A stretch of 64,000 bases of DNA from Xylocopa sonorina (taxonomy: Eukaryota > Arthropoda > Insecta > Hymenoptera > Apidae), in contig NW_027490524.1 in the NCBI RefSeq assembly GCF_050948175.1, positions 1 to 64,000 of the forward strand. Direction: 5' to 3'. The translations under genes were made by a program, and so were the position numbers. Shown here piece by piece: positions 56,226 to 64,000 of the stretch. Positions within the stretch are counted from its first letter, which is position 1, and each line of letters starts with the position of its first letter. A model generated the notes under the pieces. That model saw nothing but the letters and a program-made list of their open reading frames with translations, made no database searches and was not told the origin of the DNA.

Positions 56226-57930
56226 ATTTACATTCTTTCGAAGTGAATACGAGGTATACATGACACTGCTCAATGAATATTATATCTTATCATGAAACAT
56301 AGAAATGAGATGCGATATCGCGTTTTAAGAAGCATTAGAACTCCATTGCTACGATACGTCGACATCTGCAAACACTATTTAATAGCAAGGAAGTATCGCA
56401 TTTACATTCTTTTTAAGCGTAGATGAGACATACATAACACTTTGCAATGAATCTTTTATCTTATCATGAAACATAGAAATGCGATGCGATACCGCGTTTT
56501 AAGAAGCATTAGAACTCAATTGCTACCATGCGTAGTCATCTGCAGACGCTGTGTCTTAGCAAGGAAGTGTCGCATTTACATTCTTTAGAAGTGAATACGA
56601 GGAATACATAACACTTCGCAATGAAAAACATATTTTATCATGAGACATAGAAATGAGATGCGATATCGCGTTTTAAGAAGCATTAGAACACTATTGCTAC
56701 GATAAGTAGACATCTGACAACGCTATTTCCTAGCAAGGAAGTGTCGCATTTACATTCATTTGAAGCGTATGCGAGGTATACATGCCACTTCGCAATGAAT
56801 ATTATACCTTATAATCAAGCATAGTGGTGAGATGCGATATCGCGTCTTAAGAAGCATTACAACCCTATTGCTACGATACTTAGACATCTGCAAACGCTAT
56901 TTCCTAGCATGGAAGTGTTGCATTTACATTCTCTTGAAATGAATACGAGGTATACATGACACTTCGCAATGAATATTATATCTTATCATGAAGCATGTAA
57001 TGAAATGCGATATCTCGTTTTAAGAAGCACTAGAACTCTATTGCATCGGTACGCAGACATCTGCAATCGCTATTTCCTAGCAAGAATGTGCTGCACTTAC
57101 ATTTTTTTGAAGTGAATACGAGGTATACATGACACTGAGCAATTAATATTAAATCTTATCATGAAACATAGAAATGAGATGCGATATCCCGTTTTAAGAA
57201 GCATTAGAAATCTATTGCTTCGAAACGTAGACATCTGCAAATGCTATTTCCTAGCAAGGAAGTGTCGCATTTACATTCATTTGATGTGTATGCGAGGTAT
57301 ACATAACACTTCGCAATGAATATTATAACTTATCATGAAACATAGAAATGAGATGCGATATCGCGTTTTAAGAAGCATTAGTACTCTATTGCTTCGATTT
57401 GTAGGCATGTGCCAACTCTATTTCCTAGCAAAGAAGTGTCGCTATTACATTCATTTGAAGTGTATACGATGTATACATGACGCTTCGCAATAAATATTAT
57501 ATCTTATCATGAGACATAGAAATTAGATGCAATATGGCGTTTTAAGAGGCATTAGAACTCTATTGCTACGATATGTAGACATCTGACAACGCTATTTCCT
57601 AGCAAGGAAGTGCGCATTTACATTCATTTGATGTGTATGCGAGGTATACACGACACTTCGCAATGAATATTATATCTTATCAGGAAACATAGAAATGAGA
57701 TGCAATATCGTGATTTAAGAAGCACTAGAACTATATTGCTTCGATACTTGGACATTCGCAAACGCTATTTCCTAGCACGGAAGTGTTACATTTACATTCA
57801 TTTGATGTGTATCCGAGGTATACATGACACTTCGCAATGAATATTATATCTTATTTTGAAATATAGAAACGAGATGCGATATCGCGTTTTTAGAAGCATT
57901 AGAACTCTATTGCTTAGAAACGTAGACATC

Positions 57931-58445
57931 TAAAAACGCTATTCCGTGGCAGCGAAGTGTGGGATTAACATTCTTTGGAAGTGTTGACGAGTTATACATA
58001 ACGCGTCACAATGATATTACATGTTATCATGATGCATAGAAATGGGATGCGATATCGCGTTTTATGATGCGTTACAAACCTGTTGCTTCGATACGTAGAC
58101 GTCCACAAACGCTATTCCGTCACAGGGAAGACTGGGATTTCCATTCTTTTGAAGTGTGGACGAGATATATGTAATGGGCTGCGTTGAATATTGCATATGA
58201 TCATGAGACAAAGAAATGAGATGCAGTATAGCGTATTATGAAGAATTAGAACTGTATTGCTTCGATACGTTGACGTCTAGAAGCGCTATTCTGTCGCACG
58301 TATGTGTGGAATTTACATTCTCTTGAAGTATTGATGAGATATACATAGCACGTTGCATTGAATTACATCTTATCGTGAAGCTTGGAATTGAGATTGCGAT
58401 ATCGCGTTTTATGTATCATTAGAACTCTATTGCTTCGATCCGTAG
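57931..58445. repeat. Divergent satellite subfamily D, left part
   Basis: At about 57,931 the sequence changes from ordinary outer monomers to a distinct type. Diagnostic words are ATTCCGT in place of TTTCCTA, GTGTGGGATT in place of GTGTCGCATT, GTGTTGACGAG in place of GTGAATACGAGG, ATAACGCGT in place of ATGACACTTCGC, and TCTAGAAACGC in place of TCTGCAAACGC. The palindrome GCGATATCGC is kept. About three monomers lie here, and the third is cut by the insertion at 58,446. The same subfamily resumes at 60,001. Confidence 0.88.
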
Positions 58446-58829
58446 TGTAGCGTCTGGCGTACTGCCTTCCTACCTCGAGCGCCTCCCGCAGCATCTGGCA
58501 GCGACATTCTCACCGTCAGCAGCACCTAAAAACATGGGACGAGCGCCACCGCAACCGAACACACGCCACGTCCACCAAGCTAAGGCTGCCAGCAATGCAC
58601 GAATACCCAGGAGTTCAAGTGACTGACCCCGCGACAACGCGCAGCGTCTCCAAAGCAAGGGATGATACAGCATTCAGCCAGACGACTGGACCACTGGGCA
58701 CAGCAGCGTTTTACCTTCATCACCTCAGCGTTATTCTCTTTTCTACGGTATATGTTCGGAAATCCTCTAAATCCAAGTACTCGACACATGCATTGTACAT
58801 ACGCAGACAACACATACGTAGTTTCTAAG

Positions 58830-58847
58830 ATCGATGTAAACATCGAT
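58830..58847. other. Perfect inverted repeat ATCGATGT-AA-ACATCGAT
   Basis: Eight-base arms with a two-base spacer, just before the strongly GC-rich stretch at 58,860-59,000. It could form a small hairpin or be a dimer-binding site. It lies near the point (about 58,856) where resemblance to the other element begins. No equivalent is visible in the copy at the right edge. Confidence 0.5.
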
Positions 58848-59040
58848 AATTATTAGTTGCGATACGCTCCAGCGGGCGTACTACGCGCGCGGCTCACGCG
58901 TAACGCGATCCGGGCACCAATCCGAGCGGCCACCCCACTCTGTGGTCGAGCGAATCGCGCGCCACGCGATCTAAGGATGTCGCGGATCCGCGATCCGAGA
59001 GTCAATCTACTTCGAGCCTCGTTCCAAGCTGATCATTAGA

Positions 59041-59330
59041 CAGCTTCGATACCTTCGGGCTATTCGTCTGAGTCGGAAGTGTTACCAAATCTATTCTAAA
59101 TTTCAATTTTAATTCAATTCATCGAGTTTAGTTCTAGTTCCTATTCTAAACAATTAAGCCTACTTTTAATTTAGTATTATGGAAAGTATAGTGAAAGCTC
59201 AGGATTAACTTAAAATATACTTTGATTTTATCTCCTAACTACAAGTTCAGTTACTGATAACATCCTTTAACTTCATTATTAACCTACGAGTTCTTCCACG
59301 AGCCAATGCGTGGGCATTCTACATTCAATC
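59041..59330. other. AT-rich non-coding part of the LTR-like element
   Basis: No ORF, tRNA or satellite is present here. The block near 59,245-59,300 (CATCCTTTAACTTCATTATT followed by ACGAGTTCTTCCACGAG) matches the reverse complement of about 63,487-63,530 (ACATTTAACTACGAATTCTTCCACG). This establishes DNA-level homology between the two elements outside any reading frame. Confidence 0.55.
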
Positions 59331-59360
59331 CAATCGTTAGTCGATCATTGGTAATCAGCT

Positions 59361-59469
59361 GGTTAGAGCGGACCGCCGCTTAGCTCCGCTGACACATACG
59401 AGAGACTCAGTGCAGATAACGTCGACATTTCACTCTCTGGACCGACAGGCTAGAGCTGACCGCCGCTTA
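59361..59469 (+). repeat. Direct repeat of a 22-bp GACCGCCGCTTA motif
   Basis: GGTTAGAGCGGACCGCCGCT plus TA at 59,361-59,382 is repeated as GGCTAGAGCTGACCGCCGCT plus TA at 59,448-59,469, with starts 87 bp apart and 20 of 22 bases alike. The other element has a single copy of the core, read on the reverse strand at 63,423-63,410 (GAGACCGCCGCTTA). The motif lies directly upstream of the small ORF in both elements. That position would suit a promoter or leader element, but this is inference. Confidence 0.65.
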
Positions 59470-59505
59470 ACCGAGTCGTATCTAGTCCGCTGAAATTAGA
59501 CGCGA

Positions 59506-59835
59506 ATGTGCAGCAATTTGAAACAAAAGGCTCGACGTGCGAGAAGGAAGAATTTCCTACGCCGTCTAATACGTGATTACGTGGGCACCGAAGCCTTATC
59601 GTCGCACTGTTCATCCGCCAGCGTCACCGTCGCTTCTCAATGTTCTACGCCTCCAACGTCATCCCGTCCAGGGGAGCCGAACATCGCCGAAATTTCCGCA
59701 ACGCTGGGCGCTCATCCTTTTAGACATTCAGACTCGCAGTCCCTACGCAGAATCGATTCCAGACTACGATCCATGGAAGCAGAGATACCTGAGGAAAGAG
59801 TATTGATTTGTTCTCTATCAAAACGACAAAGGTAG
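59506..59835 (+). pseudogene. Small basic ORF within the LTR-like element
   Basis: A 109-codon ORF whose N-terminus is strongly basic: KARRARRKNFLRRLIRDYVG at about residues 8-27. The following part is Ser/Thr/Pro-rich and low in similarity to anything I recognise. The basic stretch resembles RRASRKNFIRSLVHEYLEG in the reverse-strand ORF near 63,300. Both have a Met about 17 residues before the shared KNF, which makes 59,506 a credible start. The DNA around it is also shared (CGACGTGCGAGAAGGAAGAA). Further down, the word YDP seen in the other ORF appears here only in the +1-shifted frame (about 59,760), suggesting a frameshift in this copy. The function is unknown: a small nucleic-acid-binding element protein is possible, and chance openness of a decayed element is also possible. 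Confidence 0.4.
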
Positions 59836-60000
59836 GGTTTCTCCACACTTACCGCGTTCACCGTGCTCGTAAAAGCGTTCGTTGTAACACGGAAGCAACC
59901 CGGCATTAGTTGCAATTAAGCGAGCCGTTTCCGCGAATTGGCTGCGTGTCGTCTCCGAGTAAAGCGGAAATATTCCACCACCGTGACGAGACAGATGAAG

Positions 60001-61000
60001 TCTAGAAACGCCATTCCGTACCAAGGAAAAGTGGCATTTAAATTCCTTCGGGGTGTAGCCGAGATATGCATAACGCGTTGCATTGATTTACATCTTATCA
60101 GGAGACATAGAAATGAGATGCGATATCGCGTTTTACGATGCATTAGAACAATGTTGGTTAGAAACGTAGACATCTAGATACGATATTCCGTAACAAGGGA
60201 GTGTGGTATTTACATTCCTTTGAAGTGTCGACCAGATATACATATCACGTTGCATTGAATATTACGTCTTATATCATGAGTCATAGAAATGAGATGCGAT
60301 GTCACGTTTTATGAAGCATTAGAACTCCATTTCTTCGAAACGTAGACATCTAGAAACGCTATAAAGTAGCAAGGAAGTGTGGTATTTGCATGCCTTTGAA
60401 GTGTCGACGAGATATACATAACGCGGTGTACTGAATATTACATCTTACCGTGGGACATTAAAATGAGATGCGATATCGCGTCTTATAGAGCATACGAACT
60501 CTACTGCTTCGATACGTAGAAATCTAGAAACGCTATTCCGTCGGAAGGAAGTGTGGGATTTACAATCTTTTGAGGTGTTGACGAGATATATTTAACGCGT
60601 TGTATACAAATACATCTTACCATGAAACATAGAGATAAGATGCGATATCGCGTTTTATGAAGCATTAGAACTCTATTGCTTCGATATGTGGATATCTTGA
60701 AACGCTATTCCGTAGCGTGGAAGTGTGGGATTTAGAGTCTTTTGTGCTGTTGACGAGATACAGATAACGCGTTTCTTTGATATGACGTTTTATCTAGAGA
60801 TATAGAGATGAAATTCGATATCGCATTTCATGAAGCGTTAGTACTCCATAACTTCGACATGTGACTTCAAGAAACGTTATTCCGTAGTATGGAAGTGTGG
60901 GCGCTACATACTTTTGAAGTGCTGACGAGATATACATAACGCGTTGCATTGATATTACATCTTATCATGAAACCTATAAATGAGATGCGATATCGCGTTT
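60001..61000. repeat. Divergent satellite subfamily D, right part
   Basis: D-type monomers continue in phase after the insertion, starting TCTAGAAACGCCATTCCGT. The spacing of GTGTGG words is about 172 bp (60,551, 60,723, 60,895), two bases shorter than the main array. Five to six monomers are present, with ATAACGCG and TCGACGAGATATAC typical. The palindrome GCGATATCGC persists in most copies. The end is abrupt: by 61,025-61,060 the text reads ATGCAAACGCTATTACCTAG and CATGGAAATGCCGCATTTAC, which is main-array type. Confidence 0.87.
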
Positions 61001-62843
61001 TAGGAAGCATTAGAACTCTACTGCTACGGTACGTAAACATATGCAAACGCTATTACCTAGCATGGAAATGCCGCATTTACATTCTTTTGAAGTTAATACG
61101 AGGTATACATGACTCTTCGCAATGAATATTATATCTTATCTCGAAACATAGATGTGAGATGGGATATCGCGATTTAAGAAGCACTAGAACTCTATTGCTA
61201 CGATGCGTGGACATCTGCAAATGTTATTTCCTAGCAAGGAAGTGTCGCATTTACATTCTTTTGATGTGAATACGAGGTATACATAACACTCCACAATGAA
61301 TATTGTATCTTATCACGAAACATAGAAATGAAATGCGACATCTCGTTTTAAGTAGCATTAATACTCTATCGCTACGATGCGTAGACATCTGCAAACGCTA
61401 TTTCCTAGCATGGAAGTGTCGCATTTACATTCTTTTGAAGTGAATTCGAGATATACATAACACTTCGTAATGAATATTATATCTTATCATGAAACATAGA
61501 AGTGAGATGCGATATCGCGTTTTAAGAAGCATAAGAACTCTATTCCTACGATACGTAGACATCTGCAAACGTTATTTCCTAGCATGGAAGTTTCGCATTT
61601 ACATTCTTTTGAAGTGAATACGAGATATACATGACACTTCGCAATGGATACTATATCTTATCATGAAATATAGAAGTGAGATGCGATATCGCGTTTTAGG
61701 AAGCATTGGAACTCTATTGCTGCGATACGTAGACATCTGCAAACGCTATTTCCTAGCATGGAAGTGTCGCATTTACATTCTTTTGATGTGAATACGAGGT
61801 ATACATGACACTTCGCAATGAATATTATATCTTATCATGAAATATAGATGTGAGATGCGATATCGCGTTCGAAGGAGCATTAGAACTCTATTGCTGCGAT
61901 ACGTAGACATCTGCAAACGCTATTTCCTAGCAAGCAAGTGTCGCATTTACATTCCTTTGCAGTGAATGCGAAGTATACATAACACTCCACAATGAATATT
62001 AAATCTTATCATGAAACATAGAAATGAGATGCGATATCGCGATTTAAGAAGCATTAGTACCCTATTGCTTCGATACGTAGACATCTGCAAACGGTATTTC
62101 CTAGGAAGGAAGTGTCGCATTTACATTCATATGATGTGCACACGAGGAATGCATAAGGCTTCGCAATGAATATTAAATGTTATCATTAAACATAGAAATG
62201 TGATGCGATATCGCGGTTTAGAAAGCATTAGAACTCTATTGCTACGATACGTAGACATCTGCAAATGCTATTTCCTAGCAAGGATGTGTCGCATTTACAT
62301 TCCATTGAGGTGAATACGAGGTGTACATAACACTCCACAATACATATTATATCTTATCACGAAACATAGAAATGGGGAGCGATTTCGCGTCTTAAGAAGC
62401 ATTAGAACTCTATTGCATCGGTACGTAGACATCTGCAAACGCTATTTCCTAGGAAGGAAGTATCGCATTTACATTCATTTGAAGTGTAGGCGAGATATAC
62501 ATATAACTGCACAATGAATATTATATCTTATCATGAAACATAGAAATGAGATGCGATATCGCGTTTTAAGAAACATTAGAACTCTGTTGCTTCGATACGT
62601 AGACATCTGGAAACGTAATTTCCTAGAAAGGAAGTGTCGCATTTACATTCTCTTGAGAGGAATACGATGTATACATGACACTTCGCAATGAATATTATAT
62701 CTAATGATGAAACATAGAAATGAGATGCGATATGGCCACTCAAGAAGCATTAGAACTCTGTTTCTTCGATACGTAGATATCTGCAAACCTTATTTCCTAT
62801 CAAGGAAGTGTCGCATTTACATTCTTTTGAAGTGAATTCGAGG
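61001..62843. repeat. Main-type satellite, right block
   Basis: About 10.6 monomers of the ordinary type at 174 bp, moderately diverged. The first six resemble core subtypes, including GAAGTGAATACGAGATATAC and the TTTTAGGAAGCATTGGAAC form. The last four resemble the outer zone (GAAGTGTAGGCGAGATATAC, TTGCATCGGTACG). The block ends at TTCGAGG, where a non-satellite sequence begins with TGTTACGTCC. The next satellite bases expected (TATACATGAC) are absent, so the junction is sharp. Confidence 0.93.
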
Positions 62844-62966
62844 TGTTACGTCCGGCGAAACTATTTTCCGTTGCTCCGGAGGCTTTACGACACGATCCTA
62901 TTTTTCGGTAATTCGGTCTGCGGGAACGCGTTAAGACCGGGTCCGACAATTTCGGCTGTCGCGACA

Positions 62967-63548
62967 CTAGCGAAAACACTTGCGATAATAAGGGAATGAC
63001 CCTACCTTTCGATGACTTCTCTCTCGATTTGTACGTAGAAACGGCGTGGAGGATCGTTCGCTGGGATCGTAGCGGATTTCGTTCTGTTGGCTGCTACAGA
63101 AATCTCGATCAGTCGCCAGCGAAGACGAGGACGGCGGTCGGAATTCAGCGATGATGCTGAATGTGGCAGAATCGGCGTGATGCGTCGTGGTGTCTGGATT
63201 GGAGGCGTCGACGGTCGCTTCGAAAAGCGGCGTCTGGACTGGTGCGAAGGCAGGTCGCTGGTATACGACGACTCTCGGAACACCCTCCAAATATTCATGC
63301 ACAAGTGATCGTATGAAATTCTTCCTACTCGCACGTCGCGTTCTTCGCAAACCGGAAGCACGATTCATACACCAGGTATTTCTGTACTTTAGACTAAGAT
63401 CTGAAGGATAAGCGGCGGTCTCAACGTCACAAAGCCGATTTCTATACACCTTCAATTTGATGAAGAGCAACCCCAGTTGTATGGAAGAACCCGTGGAAGA
63501 ATTCGTAGTTAAATGTAATGTTAAAAGTAGAACTAGTATTGTTAACAC
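62967..63548 (-). pseudogene. Basic ORF within the reverse-strand element
   Basis: The ORF is open for 193 codons, but the Met at residue 61 (63,368) is the likelier start because it aligns with the start of the related + strand ORF. That would give 133 residues. A basic segment RRASRKNFIRSLVHEYLEG covers residues 71-89. It is followed by a Thr/Ser/Pro-rich stretch and an Arg-rich C-terminus near the LTR end. The longer form would add a hydrophobic N-terminal run (residues 3-13) encoded by the AT-rich non-coding homology block, which argues against it. No known domain is recognised. The gene-like quality rests only on the shared motif in two copies. Confidence 0.4.
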
Positions 63549-63659
63549 TTGATAAAATCAATGGATGTGGAAATAGTAGACTTGGTAAAAGAACTTGTAC
63601 TTGGATATAGTAAAAGTAAAAATAAAATATATTCTAGGTTTAAAGTATACATGAACTGG

Positions 63660-63830
63660 ACCTCCTCGGTTCGCGGGGCGCTACGGTCGCGGAGGCTCGC
63701 GGTAGGCAGATCGCGGTCCCGCGAGTGGGGGACTCGCGTCTCGAGGCGGAGAGCGCGCGGTCCAGCGACTGGGGACTCGCGGCTCGTGGTGGGGCTAGCG
63801 GCGCATGCCGCTGGCCGGACGCATCTTACT
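63660..63830. other. GC-rich stretch with internal near-repeats
   Basis: A strongly GC-rich block in an otherwise AT-rich window. GGGGACTCGCG occurs at 63,728-63,738 and 63,771-63,781, and TCGCGG recurs several times. It corresponds in position to the GC-rich part of the + element at 58,860-59,000 (there GCGATACGCTCCAGCGGGCG, here on the reverse strand GATGCGTCCGGCCAGCGGC). It is probably the 5' part of the LTR. A 94-codon forward ORF across it (63,549-63,833) looks spurious. Confidence 0.5.
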
Positions 63831-63912
63831 TAGTGTAACTTAGATCTAGGAATTCTTATATATGCGTCATGATATGGTATGTATGTCCTAGCTTAGAAGT
63901 AATATATAGGTT

Positions 63913-63999
63913 CTAGCAGATCCTGTTCCCGGAATTGGAAAAGACCCCATTCAGGTGATGGGCTGCGGCTATGTCTTCCTGCAGGACGGAATCCTCGGT
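63913..63999 (-). CDS. Possible C-terminal end of an element polyprotein (partial)
   Basis: On the reverse strand a frame is open from the window edge to a stop at 63,915-63,913. It ends with the residues AAAHHLNGVFSNSGNRIC. The stop lies about 90 bp before the proposed LTR start, where the end of a pol gene would be expected. Only 28 codons are visible and I do not recognise the sequence. It could equally be non-coding. Confidence 0.22.
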   Translation of the reverse strand, partial: TEDSVLQEDIAAAHHLNGVFSNSGNRIC

Positions 64000-64000
64000 G

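Larger units (their letters stand above)
48845..57930. repeat. Diverged outer satellite zone
   Basis: Monomers continue at about 174 bp but become progressively less uniform from about 49,900. Recurrent local subtypes are AATAGTCGCATTTAC (for example 50,468, 51,002, 51,861, 52,047, 53,088, 53,273 and 53,956) and CCTCGACGCG or CCTCGATGCG with CTGCAGACGC (50,773, 51,130, 51,304, 51,477, 51,651 and 53,730). Also frequent are GTTTGGAGTGAATACG at 52,235-53,470 and GAAGTGTATGCGAGG from about 54,500. No multi-kilobase duplication is visible. This is the pattern expected at the margin of a homogenised array, where unequal exchange is rare and mutations accumulate. Confidence 0.85.
1..58445. repeat. 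Main 174-bp satellite array
   Basis: This is a continuous head-to-tail tandem array. Successive copies of the phrase ACGTAGACATCTGCAAACGC recur 174 bp apart, for example at 2,421 and 2,595, or 21,560, 21,734 and 21,908. About 336 monomers fit before the first non-satellite insertion at 58,446. The array runs off the left edge of the window, so its true start is unknown. Monomers differ at scattered positions and fall into recurring subtypes, and blocks of subtypes are duplicated on larger scales. The 174-bp period is close to nucleosome spacing and to the size of many centromeric satellites, but a centromeric role is inference only. No gene is interleaved with the repeats. Small length variants (for example a two-base loss near 34,370) are rare, so the phase is well kept across the array. 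Confidence 0.98.
58446..59993 (+). mobile_element. LTR-like insertion, probable diverged solo LTR (+)
   Basis: A 1,548-bp non-satellite segment interrupts a D monomer. Its left end is TGTAGCGTC and its right end GACGAGACA, a degenerate inverted terminal pair of the TG..CA type found in LTRs. The satellite stops at CGATCCGTAG and resumes as GATGAAGTCTAG, which aligns at 9 of 12 places with the expected GTAGACGTCTAG. This is consistent with a decayed 4-bp target duplication and a clean insertion. Inside are a mixed GC-rich part (58,446-59,040), an AT-rich part (59,080-59,330), a paired GACCGCCGCTTA motif, and a small basic ORF. Parts are homologous to the reverse complement of the segment at 62,844-63,830. 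Reverse transcriptase, integrase or gag were not seen. The alternative is a truncated internal fragment of another element class. Confidence 0.6.
62844..64000 (-). mobile_element. LTR-retrotransposon-like element, 3' end, reverse strand (incomplete)
   Basis: This non-satellite segment abuts satellite at 62,843 and runs off the window. Read on the reverse strand it ends GGACGTAACA, a typical CA-ending LTR terminus. The last 60 bases share CGTGTCGT, CTCCG.AG and CGGAAA with the last 60 bases of the + element. Upstream on the same strand it shares CGACGTGCGAGTAGGAAGAA, GACCGCCGCTTA and ACGAATTCTTCCACG in the same order. The LTR may start near 63,826 (TGCGTCCGGCCAGCGGC), giving about 980 bp, after a stop codon at 63,913. 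The candidate left target sequence is CGAGG; the other side is not visible. The family (Gypsy, BEL/Pao, Copia) cannot be assigned. Confidence 0.6.

Noticed and set aside
1..58445. Telomeric repeats (TTAGG or TTAGGG)
   Set aside because: No tandem run of either was seen anywhere in the window.
58470..58843. Overlapping forward and reverse ORFs of 60-90 codons in the left part of the LTR-like element
   Set aside because: They overlap in several frames, have no conserved counterpart in the second element, and sit in GC-rich DNA where long open frames arise by chance.
59350..59420. tRNA-like D-arm text (CAGCTGGTTAGAGCGGACC)
   Set aside because: No matching acceptor stem and no GGTTCGA-type T-loop downstream. 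The second copy at 59,448 lacks a D-loop, so this is a repeated element motif, not a tRNA.
63549..63833. 94-codon forward ORF rich in Arg, Gly and Ala
   Set aside because: It lies antisense to the inferred element, and its Arg-rich half is simply the GC-rich near-repeat tract. No homologous frame in the + copy.

Overview
The window is eukaryotic and consists almost entirely of satellite DNA. About 61.3 of 64 kb is one tandem-repeat family with an AT-rich monomer of about 174 bp, roughly 336 copies left of 58,445 and about 16 more between 60,001 and 62,843. No conventional host gene, rRNA, tRNA or CRISPR array was found. The organism is probably an insect: a long alphoid-length satellite array is invaded by LTR-type elements whose ends read TGT..CGTC / GACG..ACA. 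The species is not identified, and a hymenopteran would be only a guess. A centromeric or pericentromeric location is plausible but cannot be shown from sequence.

Layout. Positions 1-49,900 are a homogenised core in which several monomer subtypes are arranged into multi-monomer blocks. These blocks have been copied again and again as 3-, 8-, 9-, 10-, 11-, 13-, 21-, 27-, 30- and 45-monomer units. The clearest are a 4,698-bp (27-mer) tandem duplication at 39,429-48,844 and a 1,565-bp (9-mer) block present three times between 6,261 and 13,043. Positions 49,900-57,930 are more diverged, with few long duplications. At about 57,931 the array changes abruptly into a distinct subfamily, here called D, with monomers of about 172 bp. 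D is interrupted by an inserted element at 58,446-59,993, resumes in phase at 60,001, and gives way at about 60,990-61,040 to ordinary monomers, which run to 62,843. The rest of the window, 62,844-64,000, is non-satellite.

The two non-satellite segments are related to each other in opposite orientation. They share several DNA blocks, a similar 3' terminus, and a small basic ORF with the pattern RRA(R/S)RKNF(L/I)R. The best reading is two diverged LTRs of one retrotransposon family: a solo-LTR-like insertion on the + strand, and the 3' end of a second element on the - strand that continues past the window edge. They bracket 2.85 kb of satellite.

Each consensus monomer carries a perfect palindrome GCGATATCGC, further short palindromes (TACGTA, GTATAC, AATATT), and an 8-bp inverted repeat GAAGTGTC / GACACTTC. 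These are the only conserved candidate functional signals in the satellite. Comparisons were made by eye, so block boundaries are good to a few tens of bases and no percent identities were computed.
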